DNA of 64,000 nucleotides. Origin: Bacillus swezeyi (GTDB taxonomy: Bacteria; Bacillota; Bacilli; Bacillales; Bacillaceae). Positions 8,334-17,734 of the stretch are shown here, piece by piece. Every line of letters starts with the position of its first letter. Positions within the stretch are counted from its first letter, which is position 1. The notes beneath the pieces are model-generated. The model saw only the letters and a list, made by a program, of their open reading frames with translations, did no database searches and had not been told where the DNA came from. The stretch lies in assembly GCF_001969815.1 (NCBI RefSeq), contig NZ_MRBK01000011.1, positions 1 through 64,000 on the forward strand, given 5' to 3'. The translations under genes were made by a program, and so were the position numbers.

Positions 8334-9750
8334 GTATCTCTATCAGCTGCTGGCCAGTCATATCAGTATTTTAATTTTGGCTTTTCTCATTACGGGGGGG
8401 CTGTTTTCCCACTTTGCCAAAGATTTTGCATACCAGAGCAAAGTAGATGAGCTGACTTCCTATGGCTACCGCATCATGGGTGAAATGGAGATGCGGCCAA
8501 AAGGGACGCCGCCCATTATGAAACCTTTTGAAGAAATTTTAAGAAGCAGGCAGATCAGTTTCTTTCTGTTTAATGAAAAAAAAGAAGTCCTCATGACTCC
8601 CGCCGACTTGCGGCCGAAAAAATTGCTGCTCAGTGATGAAGAGTGGAAAGAACTCCAAGACGGAAAGGCCGTTGTCGTCAAAACCGACTTGAACCGTTTT
8701 AATGAAGAAGTATCGATTGTGGCGCTGCCCAACATCGTCAACAACGAATTCCAGGGAGGCATTCTTCTGACGGCTCCGATCAGCGGAACGGAGGAAATGA
8801 TCAGCCAAATGAACCGCTTTATGCTGTATACGGCGGCAGGCGTCATCTTAATTGCCTTCCTTTTAAGCTGGCTGACATCCAAGTTCCATGTCAGCCGGAT
8901 TCAGAAGCTTCGCGACGCGACGAGAAAAGTCGCCGCTGGGGATTATAACATTCATATCGAAAATCGTAATATGGATGAAATCGGCCATTTGGGCACTGAC
9001 TTTAACATTATGGCCGGCAAGTTAAAGAGCTCGAGCGAAGAAATCGACCGTCTTGAAAAACGGAGAAGGCAGTTTATCACAGATGTTTCACATGAGTTAA
9101 AGACGCCTCTGACAACGATCAGCGGTTTGGTTGAAGGGATGAACAGCCAGACCATACCTGAGGATCAGCAGGAAAAATGTCTGAAGCTGATTACGGAGGA
9201 AACGAAAAGGCTGATTCGTCTCGTCAATGAAAACCTAGATTATGAAAAAATCCGCTCCAACCAAATTACATTGCAAAAACTGCATTACCCGCTGATCGAA
9301 GTTTTTGAAATCATTAAAGAGCAGCTGGCGATCCAAGCGGAGGAGAAAAATAATGAGCTGATCCTTGATGTAGAGGACCATGTGATGGTGAATGCCGATT
9401 ATGACAGACTGATTCAGATCCTTGTCAACATTACGAAAAACAGCATCCAATTTACCTCGAACGGAACCGTTTGGCTGAGAGGAAGGGAAGATTACAAAGA
9501 AACGGTAATTGAAGTGGAGGATACCGGAGTCGGCATCGATCAAAAAGATATCGAAAACATTTGGGACCGTTTTTATAAAGCTGATTTGTCGCGGACAAAC
9601 ACGCCTTACGGAGAATACGGTCTTGGGCTGTCGATCGTCAGACAGCTCGTCGCCCTTCACAACGGAACGGTTGAGATCGAAAGCGAGAAAAACAAAGGAA
9701 CAAAATTTGTCATACGTCTGCCGCTGACCGCGAGAGATGATGATGAATAG
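8323..9750 (+). CDS. yclK: sensor histidine kinase YclK
   Basis: A 475-aa membrane kinase. Two membrane helices (about residues 10-30 and 168-188) flank an extracytoplasmic sensor domain. A HAMP linker follows, then the phospho-accepting His in FITDVSHELKTPLTTI near residue 256, the N box, and ATP-binding G boxes (EDTGVGI, YGLGLSI). It overlaps and partners YclJ. The sensed signal is not evident from sequence. Confidence 0.93.
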   Translation: MKIKYLYQLLASHISILILAFLITGGLFSHFAKDFAYQSKVDELTSYGYRIMGEMEMRPKGTPPIMKPFEEILRSRQISFFLFNEKKEVLMTPADLRPKKLLLSDEEWKELQDGKAVVVKTDLNRFNEEVSIVALPNIVNNEFQGGILLTAPISGTEEMISQMNRFMLYTAAGVILIAFLLSWLTSKFHVSRIQKLRDATRKVAAGDYNIHIENRNMDEIGHLGTDFNIMAGKLKSSSEEIDRLEKRRRQFITDVSHELKTPLTTISGLVEGMNSQTIPEDQQEKCLKLITEETKRLIRLVNENLDYEKIRSNQITLQKLHYPLIEVFEIIKEQLAIQAEEKNNELILDVEDHVMVNADYDRLIQILVNITKNSIQFTSNGTVWLRGREDYKETVIEVEDTGVGIDQKDIENIWDRFYKADLSRTNTPYGEYGLGLSIVRQLVALHNGTVEIESEKNKGTKFVIRLPLTARDDDE

Positions 9751-9781
9751 AAAACCGCCAGACAGCGTCTGGCGGTTTTTT
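9751..9781. terminator. bidirectional terminator between yclK and the MCP gene
   Basis: A 13-bp perfect stem AAAACCGCCAGAC / GTCTGGCGGTTTT, 3-nt loop, T-run on the plus strand and the matching A-run for the minus strand. It separates two convergent genes. Confidence 0.85.
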
Positions 9782-9782
9782 G

Positions 9783-11501
9783 TTAAGCTTTAATCTTAAA
9801 TTTCTGGATGAGGTGCTGCAGTTCTTCGGCGTTTTGCGCAAGGATTTGCGACGCGGCGGCGATTTCCTCCATTGAAGCAAGCTGCTCCTGGGTCGCCGCA
9901 CTAACCGTTTGCGTGCTTTCCGCCGCTGTCTCGGCTACTTCTTTGACGCCGGTAATGGCGGTTTCAATTTCACTTGTCCCTGCCGTCAGGTTTTTCACTA
10001 AGTTTGTCACGTCATTGATCTGTGTGACGACCTCTGTTATCGAATTCTCGATCTTGTGAAAAGCGCCTCCGGCTTCATTGACGACAACGAGCCCTTCTTT
10101 GACTTCGCCGGTTGCGGAAATGACCGTGTTCATTGTTTGCTTCGTATCATTTTGAATGATGGCAATCAATTTTGTAATCTGTTCTGCGGAACGGGCCGAT
10201 TGTTCGGCTAATGTTCTGACTTCATCCGCGACAACGGCAAAGCCTTTTCCTTGTTCTCCCGCACGGGCGGCTTCGATTGCCGCGTTTAAAGCAAGCAGGT
10301 TCGTTTGTTCAGCGATGCTCGTAATCACTTCGGTAATATTCCCGATTTCATTGGAGCGCTCTGTTAAATGTTTAAATGCTTCTGAGAGGGAGACCACCGT
10401 TTCATTAATAGACTGCATCTGAACGCTGACTTTATTAATGGCTTTCGTGCCTTCAAGCGACATCTGCGCCGTCTGGTCAGCGGTTGCGGCCGCTTTTTCG
10501 GCATTGGAAGAAATCCTTCCGGCGAATTCCGTCATTCCTTTAATAACGGTTCTGCTGTTTTCTACGCTGTCCGCCTGTTGTTCTGAGCCTGCTGCAAGCT
10601 CTTGGATCGTCGTTGAAATGTATTCGCTGGCTTTCGTGCTTTCATCCGCGCTGGCGCTTAGCTGCTGAGATGATGAAGCGACTTGATGAGAAGTTTCGCC
10701 AACTGTCTCAATGATCGCGTGAACGCCTGTTACCATTTTGTTAAACGATGCTGTTAACAATCCCAATTCATCTTTCGATTGATATGTTCCTTCAACTGTA
10801 AAATCGCCTTGCTCCGTTTGCGCAAATAATGCCTGAATATCTTTAATCGGCTTTGCGATCAGTCTTGTCATCAGAAGGCCGATAGAGACGGATAAGACAA
10901 GGGAGGCAGCCATCACAATGATGAGAAGCATGATGATCGAACCGGCTTCTTTAGAATCTTGCTGATAGATGGTTTTTGCGCTTTCGGAATTTAAGGTTTG
11001 GATCTCTTCGATTAGATGGCTGACGGCTTCTCTTTGAGGCTCCATATCTTTTAGATAAACGTCATATGCTTCCTTGTTTTTATTATCCATCGCCAAGCTG
11101 CGCATCTGTTTGCCGATGTTCTGTAATTCCGTGTATTCGCTTTTGAAGCTTTCGTATTTCTCTGATAGACTTCCAGCTAAATTCAGCTGATCGATTTCTT
11201 CCATGACGGCCGTGTTTTCTTCGTTTTTTTCGTCAATGTTTTTTTGCAGTGTTTCATTTCGGCTGTTGTCTTTCGTCACCATCAATTCAAAATTGTACGT
11301 ATCAAGTTCAAGGTTGTTCGCTCTTAATGTTGCAAATAATTGATTGGGGATTAATTGCTCTTGATAGATAATCTCCGAACCCTTTGAAATTTTGCTTAAA
11401 CCTCTGATCCCCTGGATGCCGACTATCGACAAAGCAAGCGCCGAAATGATGATAATGATAAACAGCTTACTTCTGATCTTTATATTTTTAAGTAGTTTCA
11501 T
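9783..11501 (-). CDS. methyl-accepting chemotaxis protein with 4-helix-bundle sensor
   Basis: A 572-aa transmembrane chemoreceptor. The first membrane helix is at about residues 10-30, a four-helix-bundle-type outer domain spans about 35-180, the second helix is near 185-207, then HAMP and a long cytoplasmic signalling domain. The hairpin tip has the invariant [20 protein letters not shown] near residue 393. Size and style resemble B. subtilis TlpC, which there lies next to hxlBA (recalled); here the hxl genes are 5.7 kb away, so the name is withheld. A sigma-D-like promoter precedes it, as expected for the motility regulon. Confidence 0.9.
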   Translation of the reverse strand: MKLLKNIKIRSKLFIIIIISALALSIVGIQGIRGLSKISKGSEIIYQEQLIPNQLFATLRANNLELDTYNFELMVTKDNSRNETLQKNIDEKNEENTAVMEEIDQLNLAGSLSEKYESFKSEYTELQNIGKQMRSLAMDNKNKEAYDVYLKDMEPQREAVSHLIEEIQTLNSESAKTIYQQDSKEAGSIIMLLIIVMAASLVLSVSIGLLMTRLIAKPIKDIQALFAQTEQGDFTVEGTYQSKDELGLLTASFNKMVTGVHAIIETVGETSHQVASSSQQLSASADESTKASEYISTTIQELAAGSEQQADSVENSRTVIKGMTEFAGRISSNAEKAAATADQTAQMSLEGTKAINKVSVQMQSINETVVSLSEAFKHLTERSNEIGNITEVITSIAEQTNLLALNAAIEAARAGEQGKGFAVVADEVRTLAEQSARSAEQITKLIAIIQNDTKQTMNTVISATGEVKEGLVVVNEAGGAFHKIENSITEVVTQINDVTNLVKNLTAGTSEIETAITGVKEVAETAAESTQTVSAATQEQLASMEEIAAASQILAQNAEELQHLIQKFKIKA

Positions 11502-11531
11502 ATGTTTTCTCCCATTATTTATTTACTCATA

Positions 11532-11558
11532 CTATCGGCTTTTTTAAATTGCTTTTGA
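11532..11558 (-). promoter_or_regulatory. sigma-D (motility) promoter of the MCP gene
   Basis: On the minus strand TCAA (11558-11555), exactly 15 nt, then GCCGATAG (11539-11532), against the sigma-D consensus TAAA-N15-GCCGATAT: one mismatch in each element. It lies 30 nt upstream of the MCP start codon. Confidence 0.75.
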
Positions 11559-11622
11559 AGACATTTATAATAAATATGCGATATCCAAGTTAAGGGAACG
11601 GACTATGTTTTAACAACTAAAA

Positions 11623-11644
11623 AAACCCCATAAAAAAGGGGTTT
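11623..11644 (-). terminator. terminator of yclM
   Basis: AAACCCC / GGGGTTT stem with an A/T-rich loop; on the minus strand it is followed by a run of T. It begins inside the yclM stop codon. Confidence 0.7.
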
Positions 11645-13004
11645 AAACAAGTACTTTTGCGAAAAATTCTTGATATAAAGCGCGGACTGCCTGTTTTTCC
11701 TGAGCTTCTTTGACACCGAACATCATGCTGACTTCTGATGAGCCCTGATTGATCATTTCGATGTTAACATGGGCCTCAGACAGCGCTTTTGACGCTCTCG
11801 CCGTTGTTCCGACATTATGGCGCATCGCTTCGCCGACCACCATGATTAAGGCAATATTGTGTTCAATTGTCACTTCATCGGCATCCAATTCTTCCTTGAT
11901 CCGCTTGGCGATCCGTTGTTCAATCGCTTCATCCATTTGATCCTGCCTTAAAATAATCGTGATATCATCGATGCCTGAAGGGATGTGCTCATATGTCAGC
12001 CCGTCATCTTCAAGAATTTGCAGAACGCGTCGCCCAAATCCGATTTCGCGGTTCATCAAATATTTGCTGATGTATATGCTGCAAAAGCCGCTGTCACTGG
12101 CGATTCCGACGACTGGGCCATTGGTGTTGTCACGCTCTGCGACAACTCTTGTCCCTTCTGCAGCCGGATTGTTCGTATTTTTGATCTGAACCGGAATACG
12201 TGCGCGGAAGGCCGGAATCAGAGCTTCATCATGAAAGACGGAAAAGCCGGCATAGGACAGCTCGCGCATTTCCCGATATGTCAATTCGCGAATTTCTTTA
12301 GGATCGGAAACGATCGATGGGCTGACGGAATATACGGCATCAACATCCGTGAAGTTTTCATACAGCTCCGCTTTTAAGCCGTTGGCCAAAATGGAGCCCG
12401 TAATATCTGATCCGCTCCGCGAGAACGTAATGACTTCGCCTTCCTGGTTAAAACCGAAGAAGCCCGGAAATACGATGATGCCCTCCTGCTGTCTCAGCCG
12501 AAACAAATTATCATACGATTCGGGCAGCACTTGGGCGTTCCCCGGTTCACTCGTAACGAAAAGCCCGGCATCTTTTGGACTGACATAATGGGCTTCAGCA
12601 CCCCGATGCCGGAAATAAGCAGCCACCAGCTTGGCATTGTTATCCTCTCCGCTTGCTTTTATCGCATCGATATAGCGGTCGGGGTCTTGTTTCTCACCTT
12701 CAAGCAGATGAAGCAGGTCGGAATGGATGAGATCGATCACATCTTCCGGAAGTCCCAGCTCCGCTGCGATGTCGGCATATCGTCCAACAATTGTTTTAAC
12801 AAGCTCTGGCGCTTCTCCTGATAATAAATACTGCTTGGCGCAGTCAATTAACAGATCAGTGACTTTCGTATCTTGTGCATGCCGTTTCCCGGGTGCTGAT
12901 ACGACGACAGCTCTCCTCTCAGGATCAGAAATGACGATTTGAAAAACCTTTTCAAGCTGAGCCCCTGTTGCTAACGAACTGCCGCCAAATTTAACGACTT
13001 TCAT
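11643..13004 (-). CDS. yclM: aspartokinase III (YclM)
   Basis: A 453-aa monofunctional aspartate kinase making aspartyl phosphate, first step to lysine, threonine and methionine. The N-terminal kinase domain starts with the phosphate-binding VKFGGSSLA; residues FSRSGSDITG near 195 are the conserved aspartate/ATP site. Two C-terminal ACT domains (from about residue 300) mark it as allosteric; B. subtilis YclM responds to lysine plus threonine. No lysine riboswitch or long leader is visible upstream: the shared region with yclN is only 281 bp and holds the Fur-type promoter of yclN. Confidence 0.93.
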   Translation of the reverse strand: MKVVKFGGSSLATGAQLEKVFQIVISDPERRAVVVSAPGKRHAQDTKVTDLLIDCAKQYLLSGEAPELVKTIVGRYADIAAELGLPEDVIDLIHSDLLHLLEGEKQDPDRYIDAIKASGEDNNAKLVAAYFRHRGAEAHYVSPKDAGLFVTSEPGNAQVLPESYDNLFRLRQQEGIIVFPGFFGFNQEGEVITFSRSGSDITGSILANGLKAELYENFTDVDAVYSVSPSIVSDPKEIRELTYREMRELSYAGFSVFHDEALIPAFRARIPVQIKNTNNPAAEGTRVVAERDNTNGPVVGIASDSGFCSIYISKYLMNREIGFGRRVLQILEDDGLTYEHIPSGIDDITIILRQDQMDEAIEQRIAKRIKEELDADEVTIEHNIALIMVVGEAMRHNVGTTARASKALSEAHVNIEMINQGSSEVSMMFGVKEAQEKQAVRALYQEFFAKVLV

Positions 13005-13173
13005 TCATGACATCTCCTAAAGTTTAAATTTTCACAATAAATTTAATTTTTATTATCACGCTTTTCACGAGAAGAATCAAGGTTTTTCTTTTCTGAATAA
13101 ACAAATGTGTTTTTGAGGAGGACTTTATCGCGAGAAATCGTTTCAAGTCCGCGTTTTATCTAGATTGATCATA

Positions 13174-13204
13174 TTGACTATGTGAGAAAAGATGATAATA
13201 TAAT
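13174..13204 (+). promoter_or_regulatory. promoter of yclNOPQ
   Basis: TTGACT (13174-13179) and TATAAT (13199-13204) with a long 19-bp spacer. The Fur box begins 15 bp downstream of the -10, over the expected start of transcription. Confidence 0.5.
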
Positions 13205-13218
13205 GAGAGGCCCTTATT

Positions 13219-13237
13219 GATAATGATAATCATTAGC
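13219..13237. promoter_or_regulatory. Fur box
   Basis: GATAATGATAATCATTAGC matches the classical 19-bp Fur consensus at 18 of 19 positions. It lies between the promoter and the yclN ribosome-binding site, where bound Fur-Fe would block transcription of the siderophore importer. Confidence 0.93.
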
Positions 13238-13285
13238 GTTCGGCGCGAGGGGTATGTTTTTGTTGTGCAAGGAGGCTTTTGCAGC

Positions 13286-14239
13286 ATGAAATTACTGTAT
13301 TTATTGCTACTGCTCATCATTCTTTCTTTCTGTTCTATTTTCATCGGCGTTAAAGAATTGTCGCCTTTCGATCTTTTTCAATTGAATGAGGATGAAATCC
13401 AAACGCTTTACATAAGCCGGATTCCGCGTATGGTCAGCATTGTGCTCGCGGGAATGAGCCTCAGCATCTGCGGATTGATGATGCAGCAGCTGACGCGCAA
13501 TAAATTTGTCTCACCGACTACAGCCGGAACAATGGATTGGGCGAGACTCGGCGTCATCATAGCCATCTTGCTTTTTTCTTCCGCCGGCATTTTTGTAAAA
13601 ATGCTGTTTGCCTTTGTTTTTGCACTGATTGGCAGTTTTCTGTTTGTTAAAATTTTGGACAGAATCAAGTTTAAAGATGCCGTATTTATCCCTCTTGTCG
13701 GCTTAATGCTAGGAAGCGTTGTCAGCGCCATCTCCATTTTCATGGCTTATCAGTATAATCTCATTCAAAACGTCAATGCATGGTTTGAGGGGAATTTCTC
13801 ACTGATCATGAAGGGGAGGTACGAGCTTTTATACCTGAGTATCCCGCTCGTTATCATTGCCTATCTTTTCGCCAACAAATTTACCGTGGCCGGGATGGGG
13901 GAAAGCTTTGCCGTCAATCTGGGACTGAATTATAAGCGGGTCATCAATATCGGGCTGATCATTGTATCGGTTATCTCATCCGTCGTCATTCTGACGGTCG
14001 GCACGCTTCCATTTCTGGGTCTGATCATTCCAAACATTGTCTCGATCTACCGCGGGGACCATTTGAAAAACAGTCTGCCTCATACGGCAATGCTCGGCGC
14101 CGTTTTTGTCCTGATATGTGATATTTTGGGCCGGCTCGTCATCTATCCGTATGAAATTTCTGTCGGTTTGATGGTCGGCATCATTGGAAGCGGCGTTTTT
14201 CTTTATTTGCTTTTAAGGAGAAAAGCCTATGCGTCATAA
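13286..14239 (+). CDS. yclN: petrobactin ABC importer permease YclN
   Basis: A 317-aa FecCD-type permease. The start at 13286 (MKLLYLLLLL) follows AAGGAGG; the open frame extends 69 nt upstream through the Fur box but that part is leader, not protein. About nine to ten membrane helices. It includes a cytoplasmic-loop Gly motif (GTLPFLGLIIPNIV) typical of FecCD permeases that contacts the ATPase. First gene of yclNOPQ, which in B. subtilis imports petrobactin and other catecholate-type siderophores. Confidence 0.93.
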   Translation: MKLLYLLLLLIILSFCSIFIGVKELSPFDLFQLNEDEIQTLYISRIPRMVSIVLAGMSLSICGLMMQQLTRNKFVSPTTAGTMDWARLGVIIAILLFSSAGIFVKMLFAFVFALIGSFLFVKILDRIKFKDAVFIPLVGLMLGSVVSAISIFMAYQYNLIQNVNAWFEGNFSLIMKGRYELLYLSIPLVIIAYLFANKFTVAGMGESFAVNLGLNYKRVINIGLIIVSVISSVVILTVGTLPFLGLIIPNIVSIYRGDHLKNSLPHTAMLGAVFVLICDILGRLVIYPYEISVGLMVGIIGSGVFLYLLLRRKAYAS

Positions 14240-15173
14240 ACAAAAAATGTTCGTACTGATCATCATCGCAGCTGTCTGCATCGGCTTATTCCTTTTTTAC
14301 GGCCTGCCGTCCGTCTGGGAATATGCCCTGCCGAGAAGACTGACCAAAGTGTTGGCTATCATCGTCGTGGGTACAGCGATAGCATATTCTTCGATGATTT
14401 TCCAGACGATCACAAACAACAGGATTTTAACGCCCAGCATTCTCGGACTTGATTCGCTTTATGTGCTCCTGCAAACGGCCATTATTTATTTTTTCGGCGC
14501 TGCGCAATTGGCCGACCTTGGGAAGATCGGCAACTTTCTCTTATCGACGGGCCTGATGGTCTGCTTTTCATTTGCGCTGTTCGCCCTGATGTTCCGCCGC
14601 GGAGGGAAGCACATCTTTTTGCTTCTGCTTGTGGGCATCGTGTTCGGCACTTTGTTCAGAAGTTTGTCTTCCTTTATGCAGATGCTGATTGATCCGAACG
14701 AATTCCAGGTCGTCCAAAGCAAGATGTTTGCCAGCTTCAACAATTTGAATACGGACATTTTATGGCTCGCCTCGGTCATCATTCTTGCGGTTCTTGCCTA
14801 CGCATGGCGGTTTAATCCGTACTTCGATGTGCTGTCGCTCGGCAGGGATCAGGCCGTCAATCTTGGGGTGGATTATGACCGGACCGTGAAGAAAATGCTG
14901 ATCGTGATCGCCGTGCTTGTTTCTGTATCAACCGCGCTTGTCGGACCTATCACCTTTTTGGGGCTTCTCGTTGTCAATGTCGCGAGGGAAGTGTTCAAAA
15001 CATATAAGCACAGCATCCTGATTCCAGGAGCGGTTTTGTTCAGCATCATCGCGCTTGTCGGGGGTCAGTTCATGGTTGAAAAGCTGTTTGGTTTAACGGT
15101 GACTTTGGTTGTGATCATTGATTTTATTGGCGGGATTTATTTTATTTACCTGCTGCTGAAGGAGCGTAAATGA
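14229..15173 (+). CDS. yclO: petrobactin ABC importer permease YclO
   Basis: A 314-aa second FecCD-type permease forming a heterodimer with YclN. It overlaps yclN by 11 nt and is preceded by AAGGAGAAAAGCC. About nine hydrophobic helices; GPITFLGLLVVNVAREV is the equivalent of the coupling loop in YclN. Its stop overlaps the yclP start (ATGATG). Confidence 0.92.
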   Translation: MRHKQKMFVLIIIAAVCIGLFLFYGLPSVWEYALPRRLTKVLAIIVVGTAIAYSSMIFQTITNNRILTPSILGLDSLYVLLQTAIIYFFGAAQLADLGKIGNFLLSTGLMVCFSFALFALMFRRGGKHIFLLLLVGIVFGTLFRSLSSFMQMLIDPNEFQVVQSKMFASFNNLNTDILWLASVIILAVLAYAWRFNPYFDVLSLGRDQAVNLGVDYDRTVKKMLIVIAVLVSVSTALVGPITFLGLLVVNVAREVFKTYKHSILIPGAVLFSIIALVGGQFMVEKLFGLTVTLVVIIDFIGGIYFIYLLLKERK

Positions 15174-15934
15174 TGATAGAAGTTCAACATGTCAATAAAC
15201 AGTACGGAGGCCAAACCGTTGTCGAGACGACGTCGCTGGCGATTCCAAAAGGGAAAATCACATCTTTTATCGGTCCGAACGGAGCGGGTAAAAGCACGCT
15301 GCTTTCCATGATCAGCAGACTGATCGGCATGGATTCGGGGAAAGTCCTGATCGACGGCCAAGAAATCAGTGCATACAAAAGCAATGACTTGGCTAAAAAA
15401 ATCAGCATTTTAAAGCAGTCCAATCAGATCAACGTCAGGCTGACCGTCAGAGAGCTGGTCAGCTTCGGAAGATTTCCTTATTCACAGGGAAGGCTGACGA
15501 AAGAGGATTGGAGATACGTTGATGAAGCGATCGAATATATGAAACTGAGAGACATTGAATATAAACATTTGGATCAATTGAGCGGAGGTCAGTGCCAGCG
15601 AGCGTTTATCGCGATGGTCATCGCGCAGGACACCGACTATATTTTGCTGGATGAACCATTGAATAACCTTGATATGAAACATTCTGTAGATATTATGAAA
15701 CTTCTGAAAGACCTCGTCGCAAAGTTTGGCAAAACAATTATCATTGTTATTCATGACATCAACTTTGCCTCGGTTTATTCAGACAGGATCGTCGCCCTGA
15801 AAAACGGGCGGATCATAAAAGAGGGGCCGACGGAAGATATCATTCAGACGCCGGTGCTGAAAGAAATCTATGATATGGATATCCCGATTCAGCAAATCGG
15901 AGATCAAAAAATCTGTGTTTACTTTAAAGGATGA
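15170..15934 (+). CDS. yclP: petrobactin ABC importer ATPase YclP
   Basis: A 254-aa FepC-type ATPase. Walker A GPNGAGKST near residue 34, signature LSGGQCQR near residue 137, Walker B YILLDEP near 157 and the switch His in VIHDIN. Two adjacent ATG codons (15170 and 15173) follow GAAGGAG; either could be used. It overlaps yclO by 4 nt, so translation is coupled. Confidence 0.93.
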   Translation: MMIEVQHVNKQYGGQTVVETTSLAIPKGKITSFIGPNGAGKSTLLSMISRLIGMDSGKVLIDGQEISAYKSNDLAKKISILKQSNQINVRLTVRELVSFGRFPYSQGRLTKEDWRYVDEAIEYMKLRDIEYKHLDQLSGGQCQRAFIAMVIAQDTDYILLDEPLNNLDMKHSVDIMKLLKDLVAKFGKTIIIVIHDINFASVYSDRIVALKNGRIIKEGPTEDIIQTPVLKEIYDMDIPIQQIGDQKICVYFKG

Positions 15935-15944
15935 GGTGATTGTA

Positions 15945-16895
15945 ATGAAAAAACTATCATTATTTTTCATGGCGTTAATAACAGTGCTCGTCATTGCGGC
16001 GTGCGGGAGCAAATCTGCGGATTCAGATGCAAAATCTGATTCAAAAAAAGAAGAAACGGTTTCGATTAAACATAAAAGCGATACATCAGAAGTCCCGAAA
16101 AATCCGAAAAAAGTCGTTGTCTTCAACTTCGGAATGCTTGATACATTGGATGAACTGGGACTGAGTGATCGTGTTGTCGGTCTTCCAAAACAGAATCTTC
16201 CTTCATATCTTAAACAATACAAAGATAGTAAATATGAAAGCGTCGGCGGTCTGAAAGAGCCGGATTTTGAAAAAATTGCAGAGCTTGAGCCTGACTTGAT
16301 CATCATCGAAGGCAGACAGTCTGAACAATACGACGAATTTAAAAAGATTGCTCCAACGATCGACATCCAGCTTGACCAGAAAAACTACATGGAAAGCTTT
16401 AAAGAAAATACTGAAAGCATCGGAAAAATCTTCGGCAAAGAAGATGCTGTGAAAGATGCCCTTGCGAAAATTGATGACCAAGTAGAGAAAGTCAATAAAT
16501 TGGCGAAAGATAAAGGCGGAAAAGGATTGGTCGTCCTGACGAGTGATAAACAAATCAGCGCTTATGGAAGCGGCTCTAGATTCGGTTTGATCCACGACGT
16601 GCTCGGCGTTGCACCTGCTGATCAAAATATTGAAGCATCGCTTCACGGCCAAAGCGTCTCTTCTGAATATATTTCAGAAAAAAATCCGGATTACCTGTTT
16701 GTCATCGACCGGAGCGCTGCCATCGGTGAAAAAGGATCAGCTAAAGAAGTGATCGAAAACGACATAGTAAAATCAACAAACGCGTATAAAAACGGACATA
16801 TCACATACCTTGACCCTGGCTACTGGTACTTGTCAGGCGGCGGTCTTGAGTCTGTGTCTGAAATGACGAAGGAAATCGAAAACGGTTTGAAATAA
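15945..16895 (+). CDS. yclQ: petrobactin-binding lipoprotein YclQ
   Basis: A 316-aa substrate-binding lipoprotein. The start at 15945 (MKKLSLFFMALI) follows AAGGATGAGGTGA; the longer frame reading back into yclP is spurious. The signal peptide ends in a lipobox, VIAACGS. It has the two-lobed FepB/FhuD-type periplasmic-binding fold with a linking helix around residues 170-190. In B. subtilis YclQ binds petrobactin and its photoproduct. Last gene of the operon, followed by a terminator. Confidence 0.93.
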   Translation: MKKLSLFFMALITVLVIAACGSKSADSDAKSDSKKEETVSIKHKSDTSEVPKNPKKVVVFNFGMLDTLDELGLSDRVVGLPKQNLPSYLKQYKDSKYESVGGLKEPDFEKIAELEPDLIIIEGRQSEQYDEFKKIAPTIDIQLDQKNYMESFKENTESIGKIFGKEDAVKDALAKIDDQVEKVNKLAKDKGGKGLVVLTSDKQISAYGSGSRFGLIHDVLGVAPADQNIEASLHGQSVSSEYISEKNPDYLFVIDRSAAIGEKGSAKEVIENDIVKSTNAYKNGHITYLDPGYWYLSGGGLESVSEMTKEIENGLK

Positions 16896-16903
16896 ACAAG
16901 CAG

Positions 16904-16933
16904 GCAGCCGGCAAAGGTTCGGCTGCTTTTTTG
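16904..16933 (+). terminator. terminator of yclNOPQ
   Basis: GCAGCCG / CGGCTGC stem, 9-nt loop, followed by TTTTTTG. Confidence 0.85.
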
Positions 16934-16960
16934 TGCACTTTACATAAAAAAAGACACAAA

Positions 16961-17030
16961 AAAATCGCCCAATCGTTTAAAATAAAGTCACCACAACAAA
17001 ACCTTAAACGATAGAAGGCGCTTTTTTTGT
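16961..17030. repeat. large imperfect inverted repeat before the transposase scrap
   Basis: An A-run, CGCC and ATCGTTTAA on the left arm are mirrored by TTAAACGAT, GGCG and a T-run on the right arm, with about 23 nt between. It could be a remnant of IS ends or a terminator. It lies directly before the transposase-like fragment. Confidence 0.5.
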
Positions 17031-17055
17031 ACCCAAAAGGCTGCTTATAAGCAGT

Positions 17056-17181
17056 ATGGATTTTTCCGGTCTCATTCCAGAGAATCATGTGGCGCGCGTT
17101 GTGAGCGAAATGGTCGACCAGTTGGATGATCAGCTTTTTGACGAGTGTACAAAGAAGGCGGACGTCCTGCAATTATTCTAG
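17056..17181 (+). pseudogene. IS1182-like transposase N-terminal remnant
   Basis: A 41-codon frame beginning MDFSGLIPENHVARVVSEMV. IPENHxxRxV followed by VDQLD is the hallmark of the first 40 residues of IS1182-family transposases. The match stops after DQLFDEC and the frame ends at a TAG inside the 3' end of hxlB, so more than 90 percent of a transposase is missing. There is no start signal. Interpreted as a fossil of an insertion that accompanied arrival or rearrangement of the hxl block. Confidence 0.6.
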
Positions 17182-17730
17182 ATTGGCATGTTTTCCATAC
17201 ATTTTATTTGTATCTAATCCCTTTTTCTCCATAACTCTTAAGATAACTGCATCATAAAAAAGCAAAAGGGTTTGCTCAAATAGTGAACCCATTGGTTGAA
17301 TGGTTTTATAATCGCTATCGGTTCGGTCTTTGGTTGCCCCAGGTAATTGAATCGTAAAATGAGCAAGCTTTCCAATCGTGGACTCTGGCACTAATGTAAC
17401 AGCGGCAATGGTTCCGCCAATACTTTTTGCTTTTTCGGCAATGGTCACTAAACCCTTCGTTTCTCCTGAACCTGATCCGATAATTAAAATATGATTTTCT
17501 TCAAAGTTCGGGGTCACCGTTTCACCTAAAACATAAGCGTCGATCCCCATATGCATCATTCGCATAACAAAGGATTTTGCCATAAACCCTGATCTGCCAG
17601 CTCCAGCTACAAAGACCTTTTTGGATTCAAGAATTTCGTCCGCTAATTTTTCAGCTTCCTCATCAGCGATTAAGTCTACTGAAAGATTTAGCTCTTTCAT
17701 GATTTCTTGTAAAAATTCAGTGGTCCTCAT
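17173..17730 (-). CDS. hxlB: 6-phospho-3-hexuloisomerase HxlB
   Basis: A 185-aa SIS-domain isomerase converting D-arabino-3-hexulose 6-phosphate to fructose 6-phosphate, second step of the ribulose-monophosphate route of formaldehyde detoxification. SIS motifs GAGRSGFMAKSF near residue 38 and IGSGSGETKG near residue 86; conserved TDSDYKTIQPMGSLFEQ near 145. It follows hxlA by 4 nt. Its last codons overlap the transposase scrap on the other strand. The gene is visibly AT-richer than its neighbours outside the hxl block. Confidence 0.94.
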   Translation of the reverse strand: MRTTEFLQEIMKELNLSVDLIADEEAEKLADEILESKKVFVAGAGRSGFMAKSFVMRMMHMGIDAYVLGETVTPNFEENHILIIGSGSGETKGLVTIAEKAKSIGGTIAAVTLVPESTIGKLAHFTIQLPGATKDRTDSDYKTIQPMGSLFEQTLLLFYDAVILRVMEKKGLDTNKMYGKHANLE

Positions 17731-17734
17731 CGTA

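Noticed and set aside
13005-13285. Lysine riboswitch upstream of yclM
   Set aside because: The region is short, lacks the conserved lysine-riboswitch elements as far as can be read, and is explained by the yclN promoter and Fur box.
15779-16366. 195-aa minus-strand frame across yclP/yclQ
   Set aside because: Shadow of two clear genes, no start signal and no recognisable motif.
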